A stretch of 64,000 bases of DNA. Source: Acinetobacter kanungonis (GTDB lineage Bacteria > Pseudomonadota > Gammaproteobacteria > Pseudomonadales > Moraxellaceae). The stretch is from contig NZ_JAACKC010000001.1 in the NCBI RefSeq assembly GCF_009939195.1, forward strand, positions 675,665 to 739,664, in the 5' to 3' direction. Positions 45,663-55,402 of this stretch are shown here, in pieces (the stretch's first letter is position 1; each line of letters starts with the position of its first letter). The position numbers and the translations under genes were made by a program. The notes under the pieces were generated by a model. That model saw nothing but the letters and a program-made list of their open reading frames with translations. It was not told where the DNA came from and searched no databases.

Positions 45663-47003
45663 TTATTCATCTGATTGGACTTGTTTAGGAAACTGAACTT
45701 GCACAAATAAGCCGCCTAAAGTCTGACTTTTGCCGAACTGTATTTTACCCCCCAAATGTTCTGCTGCCTTTTGCACAATCGAAAGCCCTAGCCCACTGCC
45801 CATCTCTAAATGATGATGAATACGATAAAAACGCTTCATAATCTGCTCATATAAGGCAGGGTCAATGCCAGGACCGCTGTCTTCCACTTGAATGATGGCA
45901 TCATTGCCCTGAGAGAAAATCGAGACATTAATCACGCCATTTTTAGGGGTGTATTTAATCGCATTATCAATCAAATTATAAATAATGGAACGAGCCGCAG
46001 ACTCCAAGCCATTCACCAGAACCTCTTCTTGGCGCTCCATGCCCAAATCGATATCTTTGTGTAAAGCCACATGAATCAATTGCTCTACACAATTCACTGC
46101 CACTTGGTTTAAGTAAAATGGTTGTTGCTGCATGCTGTGCAGGTTACTGGCATCTTGCTTGGCTAAATCGAGTAACTGGCTGATTAAATGCTGAATACGG
46201 ATTAAACCTTGGCTCAAATTTTCCAGTGCCGTGTTTTCTGGGAACTCACGCAATAAAATCTGCATTTGTAAATTCAGCGCAGTAATCGGTGTTCTGAGTT
46301 CATGGGCGGCATCTGCAATAAACTGGCGCTGCTCTTGTTGTGCCGACTCAATCCGTTCAAACAGATAATTCATTTCCTGAATTGTAGGAATGAGTTCCAC
46401 AGGATAACGATTCAGCTTAATCGGGGTTAATTCATCCAGATCACGGCGGGCAATTTCTTGTCTAAATTCGTCCATCGGCCGTAGACTGCGTAAAATTACC
46501 CAGCCCAAACCCCATAAAATAAACGGAATCATCACCAGATAAGGCACAAACATGCTGGTGGCCAGTTCCAAAGCTAGATGACTTCTGGCTGAATGCGGCT
46601 GACTGACCTGTATTTGATACTTTTCAGTCGGCAGGACATACATGCGCCACACCCCTTGCGTGGTGGAACGGTCATAAAAACCCGCATGATTTATGCCATG
46701 TAATAGCAAGTTAAACTGATGTTGCGGATGTTCTTGCTTTTCCCAGACATCCACAAACAAGTCTTCCTCATGATAGCGCTTGTGAACATCAAAATGACTT
46801 TTGATGGGTGCTGGGTCATGTGCGGCAACGCGTTCCGCAAGGTTCTGCATTTGTGCATCCAGAATTTCATCCAGTTCACCCAATGAAATCCAGTATGCCG
46901 TTGCAATCAACACGCCCCCCAACAGCAAACTAAAACCTGAAACAAAAATCAATAAGCGTTTCTTTAACGATGTTTGCGTTGGCATGGTGTGCAGTGTCTG
47001 CAT
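45663..47003 (-). CDS. pmrB: sensor histidine kinase PmrB
   Basis: A 446-residue inner-membrane kinase, close to the 444 of A. baumannii PmrB. Helices lie at about residues 15-40 and 152-172, with a periplasmic sensor between. HAMP follows, then H-box Asp-Ala-Ala-His234-Glu-Leu-Arg, N-box N-L-I-D-N-A-I-K-Y and G-boxes D-S-G-P-G-I-D and G-S-G-L-G-L-S-I. It phosphorylates PmrA, promoting PEtN addition to lipid A and polymyxin resistance. No truncation seen. The start is ATG at 47003, 6 bp after pmrA. Confidence 0.95.
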   Translation of the reverse strand: MQTLHTMPTQTSLKKRLLIFVSGFSLLLGGVLIATAYWISLGELDEILDAQMQNLAERVAAHDPAPIKSHFDVHKRYHEEDLFVDVWEKQEHPQHQFNLLLHGINHAGFYDRSTTQGVWRMYVLPTEKYQIQVSQPHSARSHLALELATSMFVPYLVMIPFILWGLGWVILRSLRPMDEFRQEIARRDLDELTPIKLNRYPVELIPTIQEMNYLFERIESAQQEQRQFIADAAHELRTPITALNLQMQILLREFPENTALENLSQGLIRIQHLISQLLDLAKQDASNLHSMQQQPFYLNQVAVNCVEQLIHVALHKDIDLGMERQEEVLVNGLESAARSIIYNLIDNAIKYTPKNGVINVSIFSQGNDAIIQVEDSGPGIDPALYEQIMKRFYRIHHHLEMGSGLGLSIVQKAAEHLGGKIQFGKSQTLGGLFVQVQFPKQVQSDE

Positions 47004-47009
47004 AAAAGC

Positions 47010-47690
47010 TTAATCCAGTTTACCTAAACGATAACCCATCCCGCGAATGGTACGGATAAAATCTTTACCCAACTTTGCACGCAAATGATGGACATAGACT
47101 TCAATGGTGTTGCTATTCACTTCACTGTCGAAGTCATACAGCTTATCTTCCAAATTGGCTTTGGAAAAAATTTTATTGGGATAACTGACCAGTGGTACCA
47201 GAATCGCCCATTCACGATTGGACAGTTCCAACTCTTGCCCATTCAATAAGGCGATATGCTGTTCTACATCCAACACCAAATCGCCATAACGTAGCTTGGA
47301 CATTTCATTGGATGGCGCGACCTCATGCGAGCTACGACGCAATAAAGCTTGCATACGCGCCAACAGTTCTACAAATTCATAGGGTTTGACTAGATAATCA
47401 TCTGCCCCCTGATTCAGACCATCCACTCGATTTTGCACCTGATCGCGTGCCGAAATAATCAAAACAGGTAAACTTGGGAAGCTTTGTCGGATTTTTGCCA
47501 AGACTTGCATGCCATCCATCATCGGCAACCCCAAATCCAACAACACCACATCAAAACTTTGCTGTTGTAACAGCTTGAGTGCATCAAGTCCGTTGTTGAC
47601 CCATTCCACTTGATAATCATGCAACTGCAACAAGGTCTTGCTGGATTCAGCAATCATGAAATCATCTTCGATCATTAAGATTGTGGTCAT
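47010..47690 (-). CDS. pmrA: response regulator PmrA
   Basis: A 226-residue OmpR-family regulator. The receiver has Glu8-Asp9-Asp10, phospho-acceptor Asp52 (L-L-D-L-G-L-P) and Lys in the V-K-P-Y motif. The C-terminal winged helix ends in V-H-H-L-R-A-K-L-G and I-R-T-I-R-G-M-G-Y. It sits between pmrC (15-bp gap) and pmrB (6-bp gap) in one transcript. Its predicted binding boxes occur before pmrC and before the PAP2 gene. Confidence 0.96.
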   Translation of the reverse strand: MTTILMIEDDFMIAESSKTLLQLHDYQVEWVNNGLDALKLLQQQSFDVVLLDLGLPMMDGMQVLAKIRQSFPSLPVLIISARDQVQNRVDGLNQGADDYLVKPYEFVELLARMQALLRRSSHEVAPSNEMSKLRYGDLVLDVEQHIALLNGQELELSNREWAILVPLVSYPNKIFSKANLEDKLYDFDSEVNSNTIEVYVHHLRAKLGKDFIRTIRGMGYRLGKLD

Positions 47691-47705
47691 TTTGCTTATC
47701 CCGAC

Positions 47706-49403
47706 TTATGCCTTGCCTGTTAGATTGTTTGCACATTGTTTTAACATATCATTTTTATCATCAATCACTTGGGTTTTAATTTCAAGCATCGACAATAACG
47801 TTGGGAATAAATTATCCTGACTGCGTACGGCTTGTTTTTGCTGAGTTAAACAATTGACCTGACTGGCATTCTGCTGCTGCCATGCTGGTGAGAACCACAT
47901 AATCATCGGCACATGGGTTTGCTGAACCGGCGCAATGGCATAAGGTGCACCATGCAAATACATCCCGCTTTCCCCCGTAGACTCGCCATGATCTGATAAA
48001 TACCAGAAGCCCGTTTGATAATTCGGCACTGCTTTAATGGTCTGAATTACCTGATTTAAAATATGATCTGTATAGACAATCGAGTTGTCATAACTGTTCA
48101 GCAACTCATCGCGGCTACAACCTTGAATGGCATTGGTTGCACACATTGGTTTAAATGGCTGGAACTTCTCCGTAGAGCGTTTGTAATAAGCTGGACCATG
48201 ACTACCCATCTGATGCAACACAATCAGCTGTGGTGTCTTATCTTGCGCTGGAATGCTCGCCACATAAGCCTTCAAGCTATCCACCAAGACTTCATCCATA
48301 CACTCGCCTTCAGCATCACACCATTTTTGTTTTGATGCCGCTGGAATTTCAAACTTGTGGACACGGTCACAAGCCCCTTTACAGCCTGAGTTATTATCAA
48401 TCCATGTCACCTTATAACCTGCACGTTGCGCAATATCGAGTAAACCTTCGCGATGACCTGCCAATTGCTCATCATAATCTTTACGCGGCATGCCAGAGAA
48501 CATACACGGGACGGAGATTGCTGTAGCTGTACCACAAGAACTAACTTGGCTAAAGTTAATCACGTTTTGCTTAGACAATTCTGGATTGGTATTTTTCGCA
48601 TAACCATTTAAAGAAAAACTTTCAGCACGGGCTGTTTCACCAACCACCAAAACCATCAATTTCGGCATAGACGCTGCGCTGGTGTTAATCACGCGATGTG
48701 CATCTGTACCATAGGTCACCAATGGCAAATTTTCTTTTGGTTTCTGTTTACGATAATACGATAAGGTCGAAGCAATAGTATTTTGCGGCGAGATCATGCC
48801 TTTTAAATCGCGATGCTCACGGAAAATTGCTGCAAAATCGACATAGAAGACAAACAGTAAGCCACCAATGACGGCGAAAGAACTTACGATATGTAAACCC
48901 TTGCTCAACAGTTGTTTCGATATCGGTCTGTGTTCAATGCTAATCAGTGCAATCACAACCATCGGGATGACCACCATGAACACACTCCACACTACAAATT
49001 GCATGGAAAATAAATCCAATGCTTCTTTTGTATCGGTTTGCATCATGTTTTGGACTTGCCCGGGTGAAATCACCACCCCCAAACTATTTACAAAATAAGC
49101 GGTTAAACCGCCAACAAAAACCAAGAACAATGCCAGAATTTTAGCATTCCATTTCCATTGCAGCAGTTGCAACACCACGTTATACAGTGCCACCACAACC
49201 AAGACCGTTGCAGATAAAAATGCATAGGCTTTCAGCCCTTGGTATGGAGTGAGGATTTGGATTTGTTTATAAAATGCAAAATTCAGCGCAATACCCAGCC
49301 AAAGTGCAAGCAGCAAGTTAAATTGATGTAAAGCCAGTGGCGGAAGAAACTGTTTTAGTCGTTCGAGGCGGGTCAAATTCATTTTGAGCGGTTCGATGAT
49401 CAA
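47706..49403 (-). CDS. pmrC: phosphoethanolamine transferase PmrC (EptA family)
   Basis: A 565-residue lipid-A phosphoethanolamine transferase. Five N-terminal helices (to about residue 165) anchor an alkaline-phosphatase-fold catalytic domain. The nucleophile Thr is in G-E-T-A-R-A, and zinc ligands are expected in S-D-H-G-E-S and at the E and D positions. The TTG at 49403 has AAGG at good distance; ATG at 49382 is the alternative and lacks a ribosome site. It leads the pmrCAB operon behind a PmrA box. Confidence 0.94.
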   Translation of the reverse strand: MIIEPLKMNLTRLERLKQFLPPLALHQFNLLLALWLGIALNFAFYKQIQILTPYQGLKAYAFLSATVLVVVALYNVVLQLLQWKWNAKILALFLVFVGGLTAYFVNSLGVVISPGQVQNMMQTDTKEALDLFSMQFVVWSVFMVVIPMVVIALISIEHRPISKQLLSKGLHIVSSFAVIGGLLFVFYVDFAAIFREHRDLKGMISPQNTIASTLSYYRKQKPKENLPLVTYGTDAHRVINTSAASMPKLMVLVVGETARAESFSLNGYAKNTNPELSKQNVINFSQVSSCGTATAISVPCMFSGMPRKDYDEQLAGHREGLLDIAQRAGYKVTWIDNNSGCKGACDRVHKFEIPAASKQKWCDAEGECMDEVLVDSLKAYVASIPAQDKTPQLIVLHQMGSHGPAYYKRSTEKFQPFKPMCATNAIQGCSRDELLNSYDNSIVYTDHILNQVIQTIKAVPNYQTGFWYLSDHGESTGESGMYLHGAPYAIAPVQQTHVPMIMWFSPAWQQQNASQVNCLTQQKQAVRSQDNLFPTLLSMLEIKTQVIDDKNDMLKQCANNLTGKA

Positions 49404-49413
49404 TATCCTTATT

Positions 49414-49446
49414 AATCTATAAATTGAAACTTAAACCTGACTTAAA
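49414..49446 (-). promoter_or_regulatory. PmrA box and -10 of pmrCAB
   Basis: On the minus strand TTTAAG and TTTAAG are separated by TCAGG (49446-49430) and end 10 bp before TAGATT (49419-49414). It is an exact match to the known Acinetobacter PmrA-box form and lies 27 bp from the pmrC start. Confidence 0.75.
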
Positions 49447-49452
49447 ATAAAA

Positions 49453-49480
49453 AAAGGACGCTGCTTTTGCACCGTCCTTT
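49453..49480 (-). terminator. rho-independent terminator after the porin gene
   Basis: Stem AAAGGACG/CGTCCTTT, with the A-run giving T on the minus strand, separates the porin from pmrCAB. Confidence 0.85.
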
Positions 49481-49502
49481 TGAATGGATTTTTTATGAAA
49501 AA

Positions 49503-50618
49503 TTAGAATTTGAATTCTAAGCCAGTACCTACAACAGGTTGTTTAGTTTCATCATTGCCTTGTTCGAGCGTTAAGTAACCACCGTAACCATACAACTTCA
49601 CTTGCTTGCTGAATGCATAGTCTACGCCGGCCATAATTTGGTCAGCATCGTAGTCATCGGCAGCATTGTTCTTAAAGCTAGTAGAGTTTGCGCTGTACTG
49701 CAATTTCACTGTCCAAGCTTTTGCTGATGGGAAATTATATTCCGCACCCACTAACCAGCCTTGAGCTTCATCAATAAATGAAGAATCAGGATCATTACCT
49801 TTCGCGTTTTCAACCTCAGAAGTTTGGTAAAGTGCTTTTATTGCCAAGCTATTATCAAGTAGATTTAAACGACCAATTGCACGTAAAGTATTTGCCGCAG
49901 CAGAAAGTGAAGTTACAGAAACTTCTGGATCCGATGCGTTATCGAAACCACGACCTAAAAATTTAGTTGGAACTGCTTTGTCATAAGCAACACCTGTGAC
50001 AAACATTGGGCTGTCATACACCAAAGATGCTGACCAAGTATCGCCTAAACCACGACCACCGGCTTTATAAGCACCTTTACTTGTATCAATCCCCTTATCT
50101 TCACCAGTTGCAAGTAAGGCATTGAATTTAACTGCGCCTGTAGGTAATGTCAGTGCTGGTGCTTCATAAACTAAAACATTCGCAAGACGAGTTTCACCCG
50201 TCATAATACCTGTGATGTCTGCTTTATTGGCAACATAATTGTTGAACGTATCCACAACACCAGAAAGTTGTTTTAACGGGGTATCGTGCGCGCCAACTTT
50301 TACAGTACCCAATTTAGCATCTTTTAAACCCACGTAACGGTTACGCATACCCCAATCAGTGCTATCACCATCCGCACTGAATGACCATTCAGCCAAATAA
50401 ACAGCACTTAATCGTTCTGTAAGTTTTTCATCACCCTTAATACCGATGTAAGAGCTATTTGAACTTAATTCAACTACATCTTTGTCCGAAGTGCCTGATG
50501 CGTTATCTTCTGGTAAATAGTCCACACTCGCATCAATTTCACCATATAACGTTGGTGCCGCAAAAGTTGAACCCGCTAACAAACTTAAAGCAATCGCTGC
50601 TGCAATTTTGGTTTTCAT
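49503..50618 (-). CDS. Gram-negative porin
   Basis: A 371-residue outer-membrane protein. The signal peptide M-K-T-K-I-A-A-A-I-A-L-S ends at T-F-A-A. The mature part alternates beta strands and ends in G-L-E-F-K-F, the C-terminal Phe needed for BAM assembly. L-S-S-N-S-S-Y-I-G-I-K-G and L-K-Q-L-S-G-V-V-D-T are typical of the 16-strand porin_4 type. A trimeric general or substrate-selective pore is likely. No specific substrate can be stated. Confidence 0.88.
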   Translation of the reverse strand: MKTKIAAAIALSLLAGSTFAAPTLYGEIDASVDYLPEDNASGTSDKDVVELSSNSSYIGIKGDEKLTERLSAVYLAEWSFSADGDSTDWGMRNRYVGLKDAKLGTVKVGAHDTPLKQLSGVVDTFNNYVANKADITGIMTGETRLANVLVYEAPALTLPTGAVKFNALLATGEDKGIDTSKGAYKAGGRGLGDTWSASLVYDSPMFVTGVAYDKAVPTKFLGRGFDNASDPEVSVTSLSAAANTLRAIGRLNLLDNSLAIKALYQTSEVENAKGNDPDSSFIDEAQGWLVGAEYNFPSAKAWTVKLQYSANSTSFKNNAADDYDADQIMAGVDYAFSKQVKLYGYGGYLTLEQGNDETKQPVVGTGLEFKF

Positions 50619-50753
50619 TGAATCATTTTCCCTGGTGTTAATTTTGTTACAAATATTACATTGCAGTCACATATTACAAAAGGATTAAATTTTTATTTAT
50701 ATATATGTTTTAATACTTTAGGCTAACAATAACCAAGCAACTGAATTGTAATA

Positions 50754-52037
50754 TTATTTTTCGGATTTCACCCATCGGAAAATTGTAACAAGGCAGAGAA
50801 TTGCAATAAAAACGATCAAAAATAGATAATTTGTATAGCCTAAAACATCACCAATCAAACCACTCAAGCTATAAAGTACACCGCTCACTGTCGCCATGAC
50901 AGCAACCTGAAACGTGAAATCCGTCGCAGCAAATTCTTCTCGGCTGTATTGCATCACTAAGGTCAACATCACCACCAACAGCATGGCTGAAACTGCATCT
51001 TCCGCAGCATTAATCGCATAAATAACAATAGTGGAAACCGCATGTTGCTGGTCGTATTGATAAGCCAGCCAAGCATAAGCAGCCAGTGAGATAATTTTTA
51101 AGCCTGAGAATAACCACAATGCTTGCGAACGGCGCATCATTTTGAGCAATCCACCTGCCAAGCCCGCGCCAAATAAAGCAGCTACTGCACCCAGCATGGT
51201 GACATACACACCAATTTGACTAAAACTCAATCCCAGATCAACCATTAAAGGTTTCAGTAAAGGTCCTGCCAGTCCATCTGCCACCTTAAAGGTGAGTAGC
51301 ACCCAAAGCCATCGCCATAGCGTGGGACTGCTACGGTAATATGTTAAATACTCAGCAATGGCTTTGCTTTTTGGTCGCCATGAAGTTGAAGGCGGATGTA
51401 CCACCCGAACTTGTGTAGACTCCCGATATCGCCACACGGGTAATGTATTCAGCAAGACCAATCCCGCTAACAGCAAAAACGTCATCTGCCATTCAAACCC
51501 ATCCAACAGCCAGAGTATGGCACCGCCCCCGACAATAAACCCCAAACGAGAGCCAATGACTTGAATAGTATTGCCCCAATGTTGCTGTTCAGATTTTAAA
51601 ATTCGTACGGCAAGTCCATCAGTCGCAATATCCTGAGTCGCACCAACAAAATTCAAACTGAGCAAGGTGATAAAAAACAGCAATAGATATTGAGGTTGAT
51701 CGAGTGCATGAATGGGTAAAAATGACAGGACAATTAATACAACGACTGAAAGCAACTGCATGGGAATAATCCAGCTCCGATAATGCCCGTGCTGTGAATG
51801 ACCCACTCGATCCACCCAAGGTGCCCATAAAATTTTAATTGACCAAGGCAGCATCAGCAGTCCAAAACCGCCAATATGCGCCAGTGATACCCCTTCTGCT
51901 CGGAGAATGACAGGCAGTGCATGCGTCATAAACCCCACAGGTAAGCCTTGCGCCCAGTACAATGAAAACAGCAATAAATAAACGTTCTGTGCGATTGGCA
52001 TATCTGGCAATCCTGTGATGTTGGACATGGCGCTCAT
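50754..52037 (-). CDS. MFS transporter (AmpG/RhtX-FptX-like)
   Basis: A 12-helix major facilitator of about 427 residues. The N-terminal S-L-Y-W-A-Q-G-L-P-V-G-F and L-P-W-S-I-K-I-L-W-A-P-W-V-D-R are typical of the group that includes AmpG (muropeptides) and RhtX/FptX (siderophores). Substrate unknown; no siderophore genes are near. Start choice is uncertain: ATG at 52037 or 52028, or GTG further up; the frame is open to 52118 but lacks a good ribosome site. Divergent from the acyltransferase. Confidence 0.8.
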   Translation of the reverse strand: MSAMSNITGLPDMPIAQNVYLLLFSLYWAQGLPVGFMTHALPVILRAEGVSLAHIGGFGLLMLPWSIKILWAPWVDRVGHSQHGHYRSWIIPMQLLSVVVLIVLSFLPIHALDQPQYLLLFFITLLSLNFVGATQDIATDGLAVRILKSEQQHWGNTIQVIGSRLGFIVGGGAILWLLDGFEWQMTFLLLAGLVLLNTLPVWRYRESTQVRVVHPPSTSWRPKSKAIAEYLTYYRSSPTLWRWLWVLLTFKVADGLAGPLLKPLMVDLGLSFSQIGVYVTMLGAVAALFGAGLAGGLLKMMRRSQALWLFSGLKIISLAAYAWLAYQYDQQHAVSTIVIYAINAAEDAVSAMLLVVMLTLVMQYSREEFAATDFTFQVAVMATVSGVLYSLSGLIGDVLGYTNYLFLIVFIAILCLVTIFRWVKSEK

Positions 52038-52143
52038 TGGTGAGCATTTCTGCACATCCAAGCGCACATTTTGCCAATGAAGCACGATTTCCGAAAGCGT
52101 AATATCAAGAAAAACCAAGAATATTTGTCAGGATGACAAGGCT

Positions 52144-52770
52144 ATGTCTACGCAGCATTTTCCCATTTTGCCGCCGCACGTGCCCGCGCGAGGTAGCGCC
52201 TTTTCGAAACAGTTTTTCCGTCGACTATTTCTGGCACAAGGCTGGTCATTTGAAGGAGAATTTCCCGACTTGGCAAAAGCTGTTGCGATTATTTCGCCGC
52301 ACACCTCCAATATCGATGCCTGGCATGGCTTCAGCGCATTGTTAGGATTAGGCATACAAATAACCGTTTTTGGTAAGCATACGCTGTTTAAAACGCCACT
52401 TAAGCCCCTCTTAGATTGGATCGGAGTGATTCCTGTAAATCGCGCTAGCCCGCATGGACTCACACAGCAAATCATTCAAATTATTCAGGATAAAGATCAA
52501 ATTTGGGTGGGTATGGCACCTGAAGGCACTCGAAAAAGTGCCAGCACGATTAAAAGTGGATTTTATCGAATTGCCGTTGGCGCGCAGATTCCAATTGTCA
52601 TGTTTGCCTTTGATTATGATCACAAAACCATTCGCTGTTTGGGCGTATTCCATCCCAATGGGGATTTTGATCAGGATTTACCCCAAATTCTGGCGCACTA
52701 TGCAGGACAATTTTCTGCCAAGAACCCAGCATGGTTGGCCAAACCGTTACAAACACTCGTCAAAAAGTGA
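52144..52770 (+). CDS. PlsC-type 1-acylglycerol-3-phosphate acyltransferase family protein
   Basis: A 208-residue acyltransferase with the catalytic H-x4-D motif as P-H-T-S-N-I-D-A-W and motif III A-P-E-G-T-R. It lacks long membrane helices, so a peripheral inner-membrane protein is likely. Members acylate lysophosphatidic acid or related glycerolipids. It lies 60 bp before the patatin-type lipoprotein; both touch phospholipid turnover, which may be coincidence. Confidence 0.85.
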   Translation: MSTQHFPILPPHVPARGSAFSKQFFRRLFLAQGWSFEGEFPDLAKAVAIISPHTSNIDAWHGFSALLGLGIQITVFGKHTLFKTPLKPLLDWIGVIPVNRASPHGLTQQIIQIIQDKDQIWVGMAPEGTRKSASTIKSGFYRIAVGAQIPIVMFAFDYDHKTIRCLGVFHPNGDFDQDLPQILAHYAGQFSAKNPAWLAKPLQTLVKK

Positions 52771-52830
52771 CTGGAAATATGAGTCAAAATTTGATCTGAT
52801 GTGCGCAACGTTCATCCTGTTTAGAGTGCA

Positions 52831-53757
52831 ATGACGCAATTACGTTTTTTCCAATATGGTTTAATTGGCTTACTTGGCTTTACCCTTGCGGGCTGTGATA
52901 AAACCGCAACCAAACCACCTGTGACAACCCCTGTACAGGCCCGTGAGCCTGTCATTGCGATTGCTTTAGGGGGTGGTGGTGCCAAAGGTTTTGCACATAT
53001 TGGTGTACTGAAAGTGCTTGAATCACATGGCATTAAGCCCAAAATTGTGACGGGTACCAGTGCAGGCAGTTTCGTCGGCAGTATTTATGCCAGTGGTAAA
53101 AGCCCGTATCAGCTTCAGCAACTTGCCTTGCAACTGCAAGAGTCTGACCTGCGTGACTTGACCTTAAATAGTCAAGGCATTGTACTGGGACAAAAGCTAC
53201 AGGATTACGTCAATAAAAATGTAGGCAACAAACCGATTGAAAAATTCCCGATTCGCTTTGCTGCTGTTGCAACCCGTTTGGACAATGGCAAAAAAGCCGA
53301 CTTTATTTTAGGTAATGCGGGTCAGGCTGTACGTGCTTCGTGCAGTATTCCGAATGTATTTGTACCGACCACCATTCGTGGCACCAAATATGTCGATGGT
53401 GGCTTGGTCAGTCCTATTCCCGTGACCACGGCCAAAGCCATGGGCGCTGATATTGTGATTGCAGTTGATATTTCTGCACGACCTGTAGGCAATAAACCGC
53501 TAAATATGTGGGGCGTACTGGATCAAACCATTAATATTATGGGGCAGCAAAGTATCAATACCGAATTGAACCAAGCCAACGTGGTGATTCAACCGAAGGT
53601 CGGTCATGTGGGTACGCTCGACTTGAAAGCCAGCAATGAATCCATCCTCGAAGGGGAAAAAGCAGCGCAACTAAAAATCACCGCCATTCAAGCGGCGATC
53701 ACCAATTTTAAGAAGTCTCCTGCCGCATTCAAACCCGCACCTAAAGCAAAATTTTAA
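52831..53757 (+). CDS. patatin-like phospholipase, lipoprotein
   Basis: A 308-residue lipoprotein: lipobox L-A-G-C with Cys22. The patatin domain has the oxyanion loop G-G-G-G-A-K-G, nucleophile Ser77 in G-T-S-A-G and catalytic Asp in V-D-G-G-L-V. It is RssA-like with an export signal. The expected activity is lysophospholipase or serine ester hydrolysis at the periplasmic face. It ends in a basic P-A-P-K-A-K-F tail. Confidence 0.9.
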   Translation: MTQLRFFQYGLIGLLGFTLAGCDKTATKPPVTTPVQAREPVIAIALGGGGAKGFAHIGVLKVLESHGIKPKIVTGTSAGSFVGSIYASGKSPYQLQQLALQLQESDLRDLTLNSQGIVLGQKLQDYVNKNVGNKPIEKFPIRFAAVATRLDNGKKADFILGNAGQAVRASCSIPNVFVPTTIRGTKYVDGGLVSPIPVTTAKAMGADIVIAVDISARPVGNKPLNMWGVLDQTINIMGQQSINTELNQANVVIQPKVGHVGTLDLKASNESILEGEKAAQLKITAIQAAITNFKKSPAAFKPAPKAKF

Positions 53758-53856
53758 ATAAACACTTTTTTAATTTTCATCATCTTAGACATCTGTTACA
53801 GTGCATAGTGATGCTTTTCTCATCACTATTCACTAATACAATACACGAGCAGATGT

Positions 53857-54330
53857 ATGGAATTTGTTTTTGAACCGTGGCACTGGTTTGTGCTCGGTGT
53901 TTTACTGATGCTGTCCGAATTAATCATTCCCGCTTTTGCTGCGTTATGGTTTGGTATTAGCGCAATTTTAGTAGGTATTTTATTTTGGCTTTTTCCAGCC
54001 CTAAGCTCAACAGCACAACTTGTGTTGTGGATTATCCTCTCCATTCTCTGTACCGTTGCCTGGTTTAAATATATTAAGCCACTCTCAATTGATAAAACCA
54101 AAGCGGGACTTTCACGCGAAGCCACCATTGGTCAAGTCGGTATGGTCATTCAGGTCAATATGGAACATGAGCAAATCCGCGTTCGATTTCCTATCCCAGT
54201 TTTAGGCTCAGATGAATGGAACTGCCGTACTCAATCCGCCGTCAATGTAGGTGATCGAGTTCGTGTAGTCGACATTCTGGGCAATGACCTTGTGGTACAA
54301 CCACATCGTTCAAATAATGAAAATCAATAA
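53857..54330 (+). CDS. NfeD-like membrane protein
   Basis: A 157-residue short-form NfeD: two to three N-terminal helices (to about residue 72) and a C-terminal OB fold (R-E-A-T-I-G-Q-V-G to V-V-Q-P-H). Such proteins accompany SPFH proteins in membrane microdomains, and the SPFH gene follows 14 bp later. The exact role is unclear. Confidence 0.88.
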   Translation: MEFVFEPWHWFVLGVLLMLSELIIPAFAALWFGISAILVGILFWLFPALSSTAQLVLWIILSILCTVAWFKYIKPLSIDKTKAGLSREATIGQVGMVIQVNMEHEQIRVRFPIPVLGSDEWNCRTQSAVNVGDRVRVVDILGNDLVVQPHRSNNENQ

Positions 54331-54344
54331 AAGCGAGTAAAACT

Positions 54345-55199
54345 ATGTCAGCGGGATCTATTATTGTTATTGCGTTGTTAGCCTTCGTCGGCGTGACCAT
54401 TTTCAAAGGGGTACGTATTGTGCCTCAAGGTTACAAATGGATTGTACAACGTTTAGGTAAATACCATGTGACACTCAGTCCTGGTCTAAACTTTGTGATT
54501 CCCTATATTGATGAAGTGGCTTATAAAGTCACCACCAAAGATATCGTGTTAGATATCCCCTCTCAAGAAGTGATTACCCGTGATAACGCAGTGTTACTGA
54601 TGAATGCTGTGGCATACATCAATTTAACCACCCCTGAAAAAGCGGTGTATGGGATTGAAAACTACACATGGGCCATTCAAAACCTTGTCCAAACCTCTTT
54701 ACGTTCAATTGTGGGTGAAATGGACTTAGATGATGCGCTTTCTTCACGCGATCACATTAAAGCCAAACTCAAAGCTGCCATTTCAGATGATATTGCAGAT
54801 TGGGGGATTACCTTAAAAACCGTCGAAATCCAAGATATTCAACCTTCGCCAACCATGCAAGCGGCTATGGAAGCACAGGCGGCGGCTGAACGTCAACGTC
54901 GTGCCACTGTCACCAAAGCCGATGGTGAGAAACAAGCTGCTATTCTAGAAGCAGATGGTCGCCTTGAAGCTTCTCGTCGTGATGCAGAAGCACAAGTCGT
55001 GCTTGCAGAAGCTTCGCAACGTGCCATTGAAATGGTCTCTTCTGCGGTTGGTGATAAAGAAATTCCTGTTGCTTACCTATTGGGTGAACAGTATGTCAAA
55101 GCCATGCAAGACATGGCGAAATCCAATAATGCCAAGACCGTGGTCTTGCCTGCGGATGTTTTAAATACCATTCGTGGTGTCATGGGTCGTCACAATTAA
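54345..55199 (+). CDS. SPFH/stomatin-like membrane protein (QmcA-like)
   Basis: A 284-residue band-7 protein. One N-terminal helix, then V-P-Q-G-Y-K-W-I-V-Q-R-L-G-K-Y, the SPFH domain, and a long Ala/Glu/Arg coiled coil (about residues 180-245). It assembles into large rings and may protect or control the FtsH protease, as QmcA-type proteins do. Paired with the NfeD gene as one operon; a strong terminator follows. Confidence 0.9.
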   Translation: MSAGSIIVIALLAFVGVTIFKGVRIVPQGYKWIVQRLGKYHVTLSPGLNFVIPYIDEVAYKVTTKDIVLDIPSQEVITRDNAVLLMNAVAYINLTTPEKAVYGIENYTWAIQNLVQTSLRSIVGEMDLDDALSSRDHIKAKLKAAISDDIADWGITLKTVEIQDIQPSPTMQAAMEAQAAAERQRRATVTKADGEKQAAILEADGRLEASRRDAEAQVVLAEASQRAIEMVSSAVGDKEIPVAYLLGEQYVKAMQDMAKSNNAKTVVLPADVLNTIRGVMGRHN

Positions 55200-55230
55200 T
55201 CCGACGAAAGATATCCCTTTGCATTTCAGT

Positions 55231-55266
55231 AGAATAGGCAGTTTGTGACTGCCTATTCTTTTTTTT
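55231..55266 (+). terminator. rho-independent terminator after SPFH gene
   Basis: Perfect 12-bp stem AGAATAGGCAGT/ACTGCCTATTCT with a 5-nt loop and eight T. Confidence 0.9.
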
Positions 55267-55402
55267 AGAATAAAAAAAACAGAAAACTTTGTGAATTTAT
55301 GTTTAAATCCCGCGCTTATTTTCAGGATATTGTTTGCTTTTTGTAACAATCTTAACAAAAAGCGGAATTTCAGTTTGTGATTTAACTCCCAAGGATAAGC
55401 GT

